From Allacma fusca (taxonomy: Eukaryota; Arthropoda; Collembola; Symphypleona; Sminthuridae): a stretch of 64,000 nt of DNA. Below the pieces are notes generated by a model that saw only the letters and a list, made by a program, of their open reading frames with translations, was not told where the DNA came from and searched no databases. Both the position numbers and the translations under genes were made by a program. Location of the stretch: positions 558,001 to 622,000 of the forward strand of contig OX359246.1 of the NCBI GenBank assembly GCA_947179485.1, written 5' to 3'. Shown in pieces: positions 48,245 to 59,787 of the stretch; position 1 is the stretch's first letter; every line of letters begins with the position of its first letter.

Positions 48245-51200
48245 AAAAGAAAGGATTCAGATTTTAGCAACTGCTGTCATATCACTTACAAAATTATTAA
48301 TAATGTCTAAATTCGAAACAAATCCACGAAATAATTTACCAAAGGAGCAAAAGAATAACAGAAAAAGTTGGCAGCGTTTTAAATCCTCTGAATAAGTTTT
48401 ATTCGCAGTAATAAATAAACAGGCCAATAAAGTTTGAGCCAAAAAAGGTACAGGTATGAGAATGCATGCATATAGTTTTAAAAACAAGTACAGATATACA
48501 CAAAAAATCTTGGACTTAATCTGAAACTTATTTTTTAAGAACATAAAACTGGCACTGGTGTTGTAAACATCGAACTCCGGGGACTGTCGGGATACTAAAA
48601 ATAAATTGAGCTTTTGCAAATGTAGTATGGTTTCGCCCGTAAAAATAATAAGAACCATCCAATTGCAAAAGCAAAAATTGTATAATTATACCTAGATAAT
48701 TAATTACCTAAAGATATTTATTCAGAAACGTTCCTTCAAGGGGTCAAGTCTATAACTATAAACGTTTAGCGAAAGTTTACTATATACACGTAATTTAGAC
48801 ATCACGGATAAATGGTAAGGACTCCGCATCTTCGTCCGTGACTTCAGACAATGTCGAGTTGAGCTCTTCGTATTTGGCTTGCTTCAATTTTGATTCCGCT
48901 AGCAAGTCCTCAGCCCTTCTCAGGCTTGAGAAGCTAAAAGCGAACATTATCTAAAATAAATACAAAATAATCGAAAGACTTGTAATCAAGTAAAACACAT
49001 TTTTAAATACGCGATGTTTTAGCGGTATTCATTTTAAGTCAAAATTTTAAAATTAAATTATATGATCCAGTAAGCATATTGGACTCCCTGCACTTTAATT
49101 TATTTATAACTTACCCCATTGATGAGCAACATCGTGATTGAGACACCGAGGGATAAGTAGGGGCTGTTAACAGTGGATCCCGACCAACTAGGTCCGTAAA
49201 TTAGGCCCATGTATAGAGCCAAACGACAAACTCCTTGGCCGAGCCCTATTAGCATTTAACAAGTAAAATTACAATCAGCTTCTTCATTTCCTTTGAAATA
49301 TTAGTATTTATTTATTTCAGTCCCTATAATTAATTACATATTATTATTATCAAGTGAGACCCACCTTGTGTCTCATTGCTCAGAACTTTCGACACCAGGC
49401 CAGTGTTGGCCACAAAGAAAATTGGGTTGCCCATGTACAAAATGACTATTCCCAGGATGAAATACACCACATGTGTTACGTTTCCTGGAAGATTAAAACT
49501 CCGTATTTACTATTTATCTGAACATAACATTTTAAAGGCATACAGAATATTTATATGAAGTCTTTCTTACCTTCCTCAAAATTTGGAATGACAATCATGA
49601 GCCAGATTTGAGAGGAAAGAATGAGAAGCCATCCGATGACCTGCAAAGTGGTGTCCCTCACGTAGGGACCAATGAATGCAATGCCAAAAAACAGAATCAA
49701 GGCTTCCAGTCCCCCTAACATGTAAATTAAGCTGTTTTCAAATACTCCATAGCCAAAGTATTTTTGAGTTATCACCGGAATAATTGTCTGTAAAAAAATA
49801 ACATAGCAAGCCTACACTTGAAGTACTAATAAATAGATTATAATAAGACATTGAAGGTACCTCCACGCCGCAAACGCAAAACAGCAATATGAATAGCATT
49901 GAGAACAGCAAGACGAAAGTGTCTGTCATAAATTCTGTTAACAAACAAAAGTTTTTGTACTATTCAAGCACATTTTCATGTGTTAAAAAAAATGATTTTT
50001 TTTTCATTATAATAATATTTACCTGCTTTGTATTGCTTGTAGGTGGCGATGCCGTCGAGGCTCGGTCGTTTTTTAAGTTGCGGGTCAGGAGACATGGAAC
50101 GGACAAATTCTGTATTTCTGGAGTCCATAAACCGCTCACTGATGGAATTTAAAAATCCTTCCTGAACTGGCATGACCGGATATTTCCTCTGCTTCTGGAC
50201 TACTTTAAATTCCTCTGCTAAATTGTGAAACATCAAGGCAGTGGCAATCCAATATAGAATCCAAAGGACTCCCATGAACACTCCAGGTGCATTTAGTGGA
50301 TTAATATCCAAAACGAAGAATTTAAATTGGAAATAAGACAGCAAAATTTGGATCCCGGGACCAATCAAAATCCCTAAATCGAATGCTCCATTTGATATTG
50401 ACAGGAAGCCAGTTCTTTCCTCAATTGTTGTAGTTCGGCAAATTTCCGCGAGGAGCGCAGTTCCTGCTGCTGTTCCGATCCCTGAATTTCCAATAATCTC
50501 CAATTAATTCCTAGCTTTTTAAGCATTGTATTACAAAAAATAAAGTATTTGAATAAGAAAATTGAATCATAGAATATTTTCCCAATTTCCCTCTAAAACT
50601 GATCCCTCAAGGCTTGCGTCATTAAATTATTTGCGTATTTTATATTATTGGAAGGATCAAAACATGTGTTGTAGAATTACCACATATTAACCTCGCACAA
50701 AGGATATTCCAAACGCTGATTCCCAAGACATATTGGAAATTTCCAAATACTCGTAAAGCAATGGTGATGATTACCATGGTCTTGGTATGATTCACGTACA
50801 TATCTGCGAGGCGACCTCCAATGACACCCGCAATGGCAGCGGCAAAGCTGTACACTTAAAGGAAATATCATAAACAATTATGATCTGTTACGTACAATCC
50901 TGTCAGTACAGAGATCATTATATAGTTCCAATAAAATTGTGTAACGTTCAATAAAAGTAAATTGAAATTAGGAAATTACCAGAGATTGTAAATCCCAGCC
51001 AATATTCCTCCTTCACTCCCACACTCTGAAGATAGTTCCAAACAGTTGGTAGAATTACAACTGCAAAAAATTATTATTCAATTTACTTCTGTCAGGTTAT
51101 CAAGGTCAGCGGAATATATTTTCTCAAATCCTTTGCTCTTTCCCCGTAAAATGTTTTCCCAATTTTTCTTTTTATTGTCAATTACGAATGTTATTGAACT

Positions 51201-52957
51201 TGGTTGTGGAGATGTAGTTGCAACATTCATTTACACAAATAGATATCTGCACGCTCGAGGTATACAGTTTTGACTGTATGTACTTTGAAAAATATGATGC
51301 ACTAAATTCTCTAACTAACATCATCCCAAAAACTCCTGTCAAGTACAAATAATGTTAATTGCCTTGTGAGAATAACTTCAGTCTCATGAGAGGTTCATAA
51401 CAAAAGTTTTCCTTCGCACAAGACCAATTGAAAATGGCATTTAAAAATGCAAAAATCACGGAATGCAAATACTTTTTCCAGTACATCGTATTTGACCAAA
51501 TCATTATAATTAGAACATACAAACAAAACATGATTAAAGTGAAATCAACGTTTCTCAGGACCTCAATTAAATTTTAAAACACATGATCCAATAGGAGGGT
51601 CGATGTGAAAAATAATTGTTTAAGGGTTCTTGCATCTAAATATGGCTCTTAATCTTTCCTGTAATAATTTTACCACTTTTGGCCCAACAGCATTGTTTCT
51701 CCACATAAGACTATGTCAGTGGTAGAGTCAAATTCAATTGTTCTGGAGGTCATCCTGCATGGAAGTGCAGGGCACAAACAAACATAAAGTGACAATTGCA
51801 ACTTACCATACTCACAGCCTCCTACAAAGGAATAGCCTGCAGTAATAATGAAGGATAAGAACCGCTTTCTCTTGAAAGTTTTCTCCAGTTCTGTTTCCAT
51901 TGTTTTTGATATAATGGGTTCAAATCCAAAAATTAATTATTCCAGGAGGTTATTTGTATAGCACGAACCATTTATTAATTATGAAGTGTCCAAATTAGAA
52001 CTCAATTATGAATTAATAAATCTTGAATAGTCTCAAACTCCGTAATGAGCTTTAGATGGAAGCAATTGGAAATAGAAATAGAGCGGAACGTCTGGAGTCA
52101 AATGTACAAATACATTGTGACAAATGTATGAAAATGCGATGCTTATTGGGAGTGTCGGAAGTGGAGTCCGAGAGTCTCAAAGCGTCACTGTGGGCTAAAA
52201 AAGGAGAAAAATGGATTAGAGACTCAAGAGTGACCCATACAGTAGTGACTCAATAGTCATCTCAAATATACATGCAAACAACACTGGGTCCAAAATATTT
52301 ATCGCTCCAATTATCCTTATACAAATTAAGTGCCTTGATAAGTCCAAAGACTCTAATGGATCTTGCATCAGCTTCCCTCAGCAGGTCAAAAACTATTGCG
52401 TGTATATGCAACTTTTGCTATACAAGACGTCATTCACAAGACCTTCCATTTACATTGTAGGAAACGAGTCAATATAATTAAATATAAAAGCTTGAACCTC
52501 AAAGGTGGACCCCTATTAATATATTATACAGCTCCTTCATTCTCCCACACTCTACAGCAGAAGTTTCCTCCGAAATAAAGCGTTCCTTCTTGTCACATCA
52601 GGTTCATGCATACCTTGTAAATATATGTATTTATTGCTTTCATCCTATAATAGATAATTAAATACTTATCCCTGGGATTTATTTTTAGGGATAAATGTAA
52701 TCATCAGTGCGACAGGAATTACTAGGATTTCGCTTATCTACAATTTAGTTACTGCTGAGAAATTTTCTAATTAATAGGATTAGTGCAACAGTAAACATTC
52801 CATGCGTAATTATTTAAGATGGGAAAATAAATTCATTAATCTTGCCATAATTAATTACATATAATTAGATTATTATATATACGGGATACATTTGAGCATG
52901 TAAATTGTATTCTTGAGCAATATGTCAAGAAATAAATTGTCCCCTAAAAGGTGTATT
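48245..52957. repeat. Segmental duplication, copy 2 (gene D with flanks)
   Basis: Counterpart of 33600-41050. It lacks the three hAT-like insertions of copy 1 and so preserves their empty sites. On the upstream side the match is cut by the element at 52958-54733, and short matches to gene C intron DNA (43795 and 44690) resume at 54734-55060. The original duplication therefore reached into the 3' part of gene C. Confidence 0.75.
48795..51900 (-). CDS. MFSD8-like major facilitator transporter, gene D
   Basis: Nine exons: 51807-51900, 50980-51060, 50681-50854, 50023-50481, 49861-49934, 49571-49787, 49365-49484, 49115-49245, 48795-48950. These are exactly the exon lengths of gene B, giving 501 residues with intact phases. 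It starts METELEKTFKRKR and ends LPFIRDV. Marks are GRLADMYVNHTK, TTTIEERTGF, NGAFDLGILIGPG and GYGVFENSLIYMLGGLEA. It is the compact paralogue of gene B and probably keeps the ancestral intron sizes. The similar coding and diverged non-coding parts suggest both copies are under constraint. The substrate and membrane are not shown by the sequence. Confidence 0.88.
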
Positions 52958-54733
52958 ACCCAGTCGGAAGAAATTCGGGTGGCTACAGAAAAACTATGTA
53001 TGCCCGACTACACGTAAATAATATAAGCCGTGGGACGGCCTGCGTGTCAGAATTGTATCAGTGGGCGCTTGTGCGCTCCAGCATTGCCGGGTTAGCAGCA
53101 CAAAGTTTATTCATGAGGAGCCCCTCTGTAGTGGCGCTATCATTACTACGTCGCCTTCAATATACGAAATTAATAGCGCCCTTGATCCGCCGTATACATG
53201 TGAGCGCTTCAAAAATTAATATCAGGCGCATCATTTATGATGTATGCCTTATGATGCGGCGGCGATGGTTATACTAATTTGCCCATATTATTGATATGTA
53301 GTTATTACTTCTTTTATTTAAGCAATCAACAACCATAAGAATACACAACATTTAAAGGAAAAAATACACATTTCCGAATTATTGAAATTGAATATAATAA
53401 ATACACTTGAAACATGGCTAGCTTGAACAATATAGACAGGCAATAAGAAACTTGAGAGCGGTTCAACATACAATGGTAGAATACTTAAATATTTAGCTAA
53501 ATTTTTCCCCCGATGTGCTGTCCGAGCACCAGCATCCCTCGTTTCTACATAGGGAAGCTCTCTAGTTTCCGGAAGATGTGTAAATATTATCTGACTTCCT
53601 TCTTGCAACGTAACTTGAGGCTCCTATCCTAGCAAACGTTCAAGTAAAATGCAATCTGACCCTGATGCTATATCCAAATCCCATGTGATGATCGGAGTTG
53701 GAATATGAGGATGGTTTGGAGGATTCAAAAATGTATCTGTAAAACAATACACGTTATATTTTGACATTGTATAGGAATAACGTGGTACTCAAAAATGTCC
53801 AGTGTCCGGAAATAAATTCTACAAAATCTAATATCGAAAATACCTTGCAAGATTTCTTGTTCTGGTGTTAATAAAGCCAAGTTGCTACAATGATTAGTAG
53901 TTTCTCTCTCTTCGGAGTCGCTTCTTTTAGATTCCTTCTGACAAGGTTGTTTTCGTCTTTGCCTGGTCCTCCCTATACTCAGAACCTCATTGTCAGTGTC
54001 GCTTTCTACAGTAGACGTTTCCAAAGCCTTTTCCTCAGCTTTACGAGCAGATTTGAGAGTCCCTGAAAAAATGCCAAAGAGTGTGGTGAAAATAAAATGA
54101 TAAAATGAATTGAATTGATTCCACCGTATTACATTATGTTAGTTGTAATAAAAAATCAAAGTAAAACTTACAGTATTTTCCTTGGGCTTCAACGCTGTGG
54201 AGTTTCCAAGTACTTTTCGGAACGGAATTTGGATTTGTCATTAACTTTATCAATGAGGGTCCACTAACATTTGGCCAATGACAGTTTAATCTTTGCGGTG
54301 TTAACTATGTTATTGGAACCACCGCTCTCTTTCGTATAGAAACAGACAACTGCAAAAAATTTCGTGTTAACTATTCCCGGAGCTAACATGTTGTTGCCTC
54401 GACGTTCGCAGAATTAAACTGACAAAGCAAAATTCAGCATGCCCGGCACGCACCGTTTTGATACCATATAGAAATGTATTGCCAATTTAGCTGAGTTTAC
54501 TCAAAGGCGTTTGATCATATTTCAAGCATTGGGCATATTATGAGATGATGACACTAACCACTGTCGTTTCTACATCAAATCAATGTAGCCGGGAGTCGCT
54601 AGATTTTATTCGCCACTTCGTGTTGTTACGACAGCGCCGTTACCTTCCTAGCTTACCATTAGGCTATGGCATACCCTAAAATGACAGGCACCTAAAAAAT
54701 TACTTCCGAGCGCTTTTAGTTTTCCGACTGGGT
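52958..54733. mobile_element. DNA transposon with ACCCAGTCGGAA termini
   Basis: The ends ACCCAGTCGGAA and TTCCGACTGGGT are a perfect 12-bp inverted repeat. Compared with the empty paralogous site near 41040 (AAGGTGTAAGTG), the insertion added the element plus a very short duplication, two or three bases including TA. The superfamily is uncertain (ISL2EU or PIF/Harbinger-like would fit such a target). No transposase is recognisable; the interior carries the broken gene at 53624-54350. Confidence 0.65.
53624..54350 (-). pseudogene. Gene of DUF4806-type arthropod family inside the transposon, degraded
   Basis: Three exon-like pieces join in phase on the minus strand: 54172 to about 54346, 53844-54062 and 53624-53736 (donors GTAAGT and GTATTT; acceptors TTTTTTCAG and TTTTACAG). 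The first contains CHWPNVSGP and ends GKY; the second continues with SARKAEEKALE, a Ser/Asp/Glu-rich stretch and RTRQRRKQ. The pattern 'C-x-WP ... W ... GKY ... A-x-K-x-x-x-AE' is what I recall at the start of proteins carrying DUF4806. Upstream of CHWP the frame shifts relative to a preceding VVCFYTKES stretch, and no DUF4806 core is seen, so the copy looks broken or partial. The function is unknown. Confidence 0.45.
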
Positions 54734-55901
54734 AGCGTATCCACTTTTTCGTATAAGCCGTATACTTTATAAAAAGTCATTGAGGTAATTATTTACATAC
54801 ATCAAAATTCTTTTTATATAAGAAAGTCAGCCATTATAAAGGGATATCTAACGTCAAATTACGAAATGAATTCAAGGCAGATCCGCAGAGATATGTACTA
54901 CTATTGCCAGTTTTAGAATACATTGTATGCATACCTGTATGTACATAATTGCATGTAATACATTTTATGTGTAGCATCAAACAAACTCCAAAACCAAAGA
55001 AAAGTAACACTCGCAGGGATCATTCATTTGAACATACAATTGTTACGCTCACAGCTACATACAAACGTATACATGTACGTACATGCAGGTTTACATATGT
55101 ACGTAGTTTTTCTCCGGCTAGCACATATAAGCAGGCGTGGTATCAAGTTTACCTTGTTATGCTGAATTTAAATCTCTGGTGCGAAATTTTGAAACAGGAT
55201 TCTGACTGGCGTCAAAATACAGGTTGTCCTCAGAAATGTATTTGGCTGGTATTTTGACGCCAACCACGATCACTGTCCTCTGCTACTTACCTGTATGCTC
55301 TTGTGAAAATAATTGTATTTGGTCCACATCCGGCAGTAAACACGGCTGAGTTATGTTGTATGCTAATCCGAATGTTGGTTACTGCTACCCGGGTTGGTTT
55401 AAAAAATTGCTTAAGCTCCAAGTACCCTATCAAAATCAAATATATTCGTTGGCTTTACAAGCCAAAGTTCAAAATTTTGAACGGAATCGAAAACCAAGGT
55501 TTTCCACAGCATGATATTCTTAAATAATGCGCTTTCTAAAAACTTCAGCTGTTTTCAAAGCGCACAGTGGAATGAAGCTGGTGAACGACTCGTTATTAGA
55601 TGAAGAAGAGTTTATAAACTGTCGGTTTTAAATTCGAATTTTCGAGGTTGAATGAATCGTTTGAACTTCAATAATTCAAACGAAACAAAAAACGCTTCAG
55701 TTCAATTCAAATTTATAAAATGAATCAGTCGATGCAGTGTTTGATCTTATTTTGAACCGAAAACGTAGGGTGAATTGAATTGAATCGAAAATTTTCAAAT
55801 CAAAATTGAATTTGTCCGAGGACTCATCACTCCTGTGTTTTTCATTTTGCACAAGTACCAATTTATTCCATGACGGAATGTAATCCCCTGGTTAACAATA
55901 A
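54734..55901. other. Intergenic DNA with duplicated scraps
   Basis: 54734-55060 partly matches gene C intron sequence (43795 and 44690). From about 55610 to 55835 a TTCAATTCGAATT word recurs in both orientations and ends in ACTCATCACTCCTG, which looks like one end of another word-repeat element; its other end was not found. No gene is supported. Confidence 0.4.
55207..55262. repeat. Inverted repeat, 14-bp arms
   Basis: TGGCGTCAAAATAC (55207-55220) and its exact complement (55249-55262) enclose 28 bp. It may be a small foldback or transcript hairpin; no further context. Confidence 0.6.
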
Positions 55902-55950
55902 TTAATCAATGTTATAGTGCTTCTTCAATTGGTCCTCTTCAGCCAAAGCG
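55902..55950 (-). CDS. Detached 3' end of the TMEM45-like gene
   Basis: On the minus strand, beyond the LTR element, the reading frame of the TMEM45 last exon resumes directly after the target duplication for 14 codons (LAEEDQLKKHYNID) and a TAA at 55902-55904. The bases 55947-55950 are the duplicated AGCG. This shows the element landed inside the coding part of the last exon. Confidence 0.8.
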
Positions 55951-56397
55951 TGTAGAAGAAGTGGGCTTTACTATGGAATATTGTGCGGACTGCTGTAAAG
56001 TCGTATAACAATAATTATTATAAAGCCAAGCTAAAGCCACATATCTTTCTATAATGTCAGCCAATAAGTAGTAAATAAGAATGTATTTAAGAAATATAAA
56101 ACAATAATGTGAGTTGCTGATGAGTGAGCCAAAGCGAGGTGAATGCCAATAATACGGGAACGCCAACCAGAGTTTCCAACTAATAACAAGTAGAGTTTAT
56201 TAATTAGGATCAGGACGCTACTTTGGTATGGTAGAGAGTTCCATCCTTCTCGCAGCTCCAGATTGCACTGAGGCTGTCCTCAGAATACATGTCAGAGGAA
56301 GACTGGAGAATTTATCTCCTTTACATATTTAAAGTACCTGCCTTAGATTCACTAAGGCAGACTACTATTTACATAGCAAGGATACCCTCTCGTTACA

Positions 56398-57569
56398 CTC
56401 TCCCCCCTGAAAATTAAAAATTCTTCGGATTTTTATAATTTCAGGCTAGTAAAGTAAAGGTGTCGTATTTAGGTTCCAGCGCTTGTTGGAATAATATACA
56501 ATCAATTGACTATTTTGAGGTTCTCAAATTAATTTGACAATAAACTTGGAAAATAATACAAAATTCAATAAATCATTACATCATTGGAAATAAAGCAATT
56601 TTTAGAAAAAAAAATGATGAAAAACGATAAATGGTGGATTCGTCCATTAAGGTCGTAGTAGCAATCGTTTCTCGTTCGGTTCCTGAGACCAGTCATTACA
56701 GGTTATCTTGAGATTGTCTTGAATCACATTGGAAAATGCTCAAGACACGCTTAAGCAATTGCCAGACAAAACAATGACGAAAGTGCAATGGTTGCACCAT
56801 GGCAAAACAAAAACAAATATAGCTAATGGTCCCCATTAGCGAAAACGTAAGTGAAGATCAAAACTAAATAATTAATTTGAAGTTTGGGAAACACCCGAGG
56901 GCGTGAATATTTACAAATAGATTGCAAGCATGAGACCCGCTCGTGCTTTGCAGATTAAAACTTTGCCTATTTTAAAATCTTAACCTAATATTCATGGCCA
57001 GAATAAAATTAAAAATACATGCAAAACCTATTTACACAAAACTAGTATTTACAAAAATAATTCATTAAAATTGACAAAATTACATTGGTTGAACTAATAA
57101 TTTATTTGCCTTGCACAAATCTTCGTAGACAAAGTTTTTCCGTAGAAATTCTAAGGTATGAAATCTAATAACAAGAAAATCAAAATTAGCAACTAACTTT
57201 TAATAAAATTTTCACTTTCACCTACACAGACAATCAGTATTTGAAACTTCTTGTAGCTTCACAAACGAAACTTCACAAACTCGGCCGGCATTTAAATTTT
57301 AATGTTGCAACAAAAATTATAGCATTTCGCTTAATGCTAGTGCGCACAGAACGCTCCTCACGTTCTTTAACCCAAATGTAGTACATAGCTACAGGTTTCT
57401 CATCATGTTCCTCACATGAAATAATTGTATTTAAAAATATAATACAAACTTAAGGCTCCTCACCTTAATTGCAGAATCTAGCTGCGTAATAAACGCTCCT
57501 CACGTTTACATATGCTACGCATAGCATATCTCGTTTAAAAATAATTTAAAATTCAATTTGTAAACTGAG
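56398..57569. other. Non-coding interior of the LTR element
   Basis: About 1.2 kb between gag and the downstream LTR with no recognisable coding content; the polypurine tract lies at its end (56398-56409 on the minus strand). Confidence 0.6.
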
Positions 57570-58487
57570 CTATCCATTCTCAGACGAAGTAGCTAAGGGT
57601 GGTAGATCTATTTTGCCTAACTTATCTAACTTCCGTGTTTTATGCAAACTACCCAAAGCATCTTCAGCTGCTGCTATCAAAGAACCTGTTGTTTGGTAAG
57701 CCTGATCTGGATCCCATTTAATGATTTGGTAAATCCGGTAATGCAAACCATGATATGCCCTACGCAATCTATCACTTAAGGACTCTGCAGGATCAACTTG
57801 TAAGGCTACAAACATCATCTCATAAACAAAATCAGCTATTGACTCATCATGTTTCTGGGTTCTTGTTGCCAAAAATCTAACTCTGTCCTGCCTGTCATAG
57901 ATTGTGTCAAATTCAGATGCAAAATCAGCTTGGATTCCTATCCAGTCCGTAGCAGTGGTAACAGTATTGTCGTACCATTTCAACATATCTCCTTTGAGAA
58001 TTCCTCCAAGCAAATAAACATATTTATCAGCAGTGTGATGCTGCAACTTAAAATATTTCTCTACTTGGCTAAAAAAATATTCGGAGGTCATTCTGTTCCT
58101 ATCGTATGATGGAATCTGCATATTAGAATTTGCTAAAATGATACTGTGGTTATTTGGTACTGTTGAATTCCCGGCTAAATTTGCCTGATGATTGCATACC
58201 GTGACTAATTGCTTTGCTGCTAATGCAGCTTGTTCGGCTATTCTAAGGTAATTGCCACTATCATTCTTAGCCGTCTGCATAAAATGTTGGACAAATGCCT
58301 TCTCTGGCTCACCTAAACTTTGATACCAAGCATCAGCCATCTCGGAGTTACGACAACTATTTAAAATCTGTGTGTTAGTTGTTGGAAGCACTCTGGCTTG
58401 TCTATTCAAATGTCTACGAGCTCGGTCAGTATTTAAATCAACAGTTTGATTCCCGTGATTGATTATGCCTTTGTCCGCCTTACTCAT
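57570..58487 (-). CDS. Gag of the LTR element
   Basis: A 305-residue frame starting MSKADKG. Residues about 120-285 have the retrotransposon Gag capsid pattern: a SEYFFSQVEKYFKL helix, KGDMLKWYD, ADFASEFDTI, and a late helix region with AYHGLHYRI. No zinc knuckle is evident. The product would package the element's RNA with enzymes provided in trans. Confidence 0.8.
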   Translation of the reverse strand: MSKADKGIINHGNQTVDLNTDRARRHLNRQARVLPTTNTQILNSCRNSEMADAWYQSLGEPEKAFVQHFMQTAKNDSGNYLRIAEQAALAAKQLVTVCNHQANLAGNSTVPNNHSIILANSNMQIPSYDRNRMTSEYFFSQVEKYFKLQHHTADKYVYLLGGILKGDMLKWYDNTVTTATDWIGIQADFASEFDTIYDRQDRVRFLATRTQKHDESIADFVYEMMFVALQVDPAESLSDRLRRAYHGLHYRIYQIIKWDPDQAYQTTGSLIAAAEDALGSLHKTRKLDKLGKIDLPPLATSSENG

Positions 58488-59787
58488 TTACAAATATAAA
58501 TAATTTCGTATTGAACATGAACTTGCTTAAAAATACGAATGCAGGAATAATCATTTGAAAAATTACGTAAATGTACCAGCGCAGTGGTACTTACAATTAG
58601 GTATCCTTTTACCCAAACGAATGTATTTGATTTTAACTAAAATGCTACCTTGATGCAAATATGGCGATTATAAGCCTCTCTTCAATTAGTTAAAAAACAA
58701 ATGAAGCCTATCATTCACTTTTGAAAAACTTCGAGTACAATCTGGAGCACTAAACTATTATCTCTTGAAACTACTGGCTTTATGTAAAAATACCACTTTA
58801 CAAGAATGTTTGTCCCTTACGTATATCCACAATATATAACAATCTTTAATATAACCTTATGGATTTACTCTGGCATTCTCGACAAAAAAGAATGTATATT
58901 ACGTTTATAACATGACAATCATAAAAAACTAAACTTCGTTTCACTTCGCCCCTAAGAACTAACAATAGTACTAAACTCAATATGACTGATACAATTAACA
59001 GTACATATAACTTGAAAAAGTATACTATCTTAAAACATATTGCTGACCCTGAACGCACTTATTATAACATCAATAGGCGTTTTAAGTTATTGCATGCCAA
59101 AACAAATCTATAATTTATTTTATTGTTAGTTTCTGTGAAAAAAAACTAATGTCTGAACTGACTAATTTGGTTGTAGTGTAGAAAGCTCGAGTTCACTCAA
59201 GCTGGTATAATTAAAGACGGCTACGGATCCACCGAGCCTAAGTCTTACCAAAACCGCAAGATAAATAAGCGAATCAAAAACAAAATCTGAACTCGGGCCT
59301 CGAAATCCAAAAAAACAACGGACGCAGCACGGTCGCCAAGTGTAGAAGAAGTGGGCTTTACTATGGAATATTGTGCGGACTGCTGTAAAGTCGTATAACA
59401 ATAATTATTATAAAGCCAAGCTAAAGCCACATATCTTTCTATAATGTCAGCCAATAAGTAGTAAATAAGAATGTATTTAAGAAATATAAAACAATAATGT
59501 GAGTTGCTGATGAGTGAGCCAAAGCGAGGTGAATGCCAATAATACGGGAACGCCAACCAGAGTTTCCAACTAATAACAAGTAGAGTTTATTAATTAGGAT
59601 CAGGACGCTACTTTGGTATGGTAGAGAGTTCCATCCTTCTCGCAGCTCCAGATTGCACTGAGGCTGTCCTCAGAATACATGTCAGAGGAAGACTGGAGAA
59701 TTTATCTCCTTTACATATTTAAAGTACCTGCCTTAGATTCACTAAGGCAGACTACTATTTACATAGCAAGGATACCCTCTCGTTACA

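Larger units (their letters stand above)
55951..59787 (-). mobile_element. Gag-only Ty3/Gypsy-type LTR element, very young
   Basis: Two 447-bp LTRs (55951-56397 and 59341-59787) look identical by eye, begin TGTA and end TACA, and are flanked by a 4-bp duplication AGCG. Read on the minus strand, the sequence after the upstream LTR (TTGGCGACCGTGC) fits an arginine-tRNA primer site of the 412/mdg1 kind, and CAGGGGGGAGAG precedes the downstream LTR. The interior holds one gag frame and no protease, reverse transcriptase or integrase, so it is a non-autonomous element needing enzymes from a relative. Its ends and gag look whole and the insertion is very recent. Confidence 0.9.

Noticed and set aside
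59245-59556. 103-codon minus-strand frame, and its shorter copy at 55939-56166
   Set aside because: They lie in the two LTRs and the leader of the gag-only element; the repeat explains the similarity.
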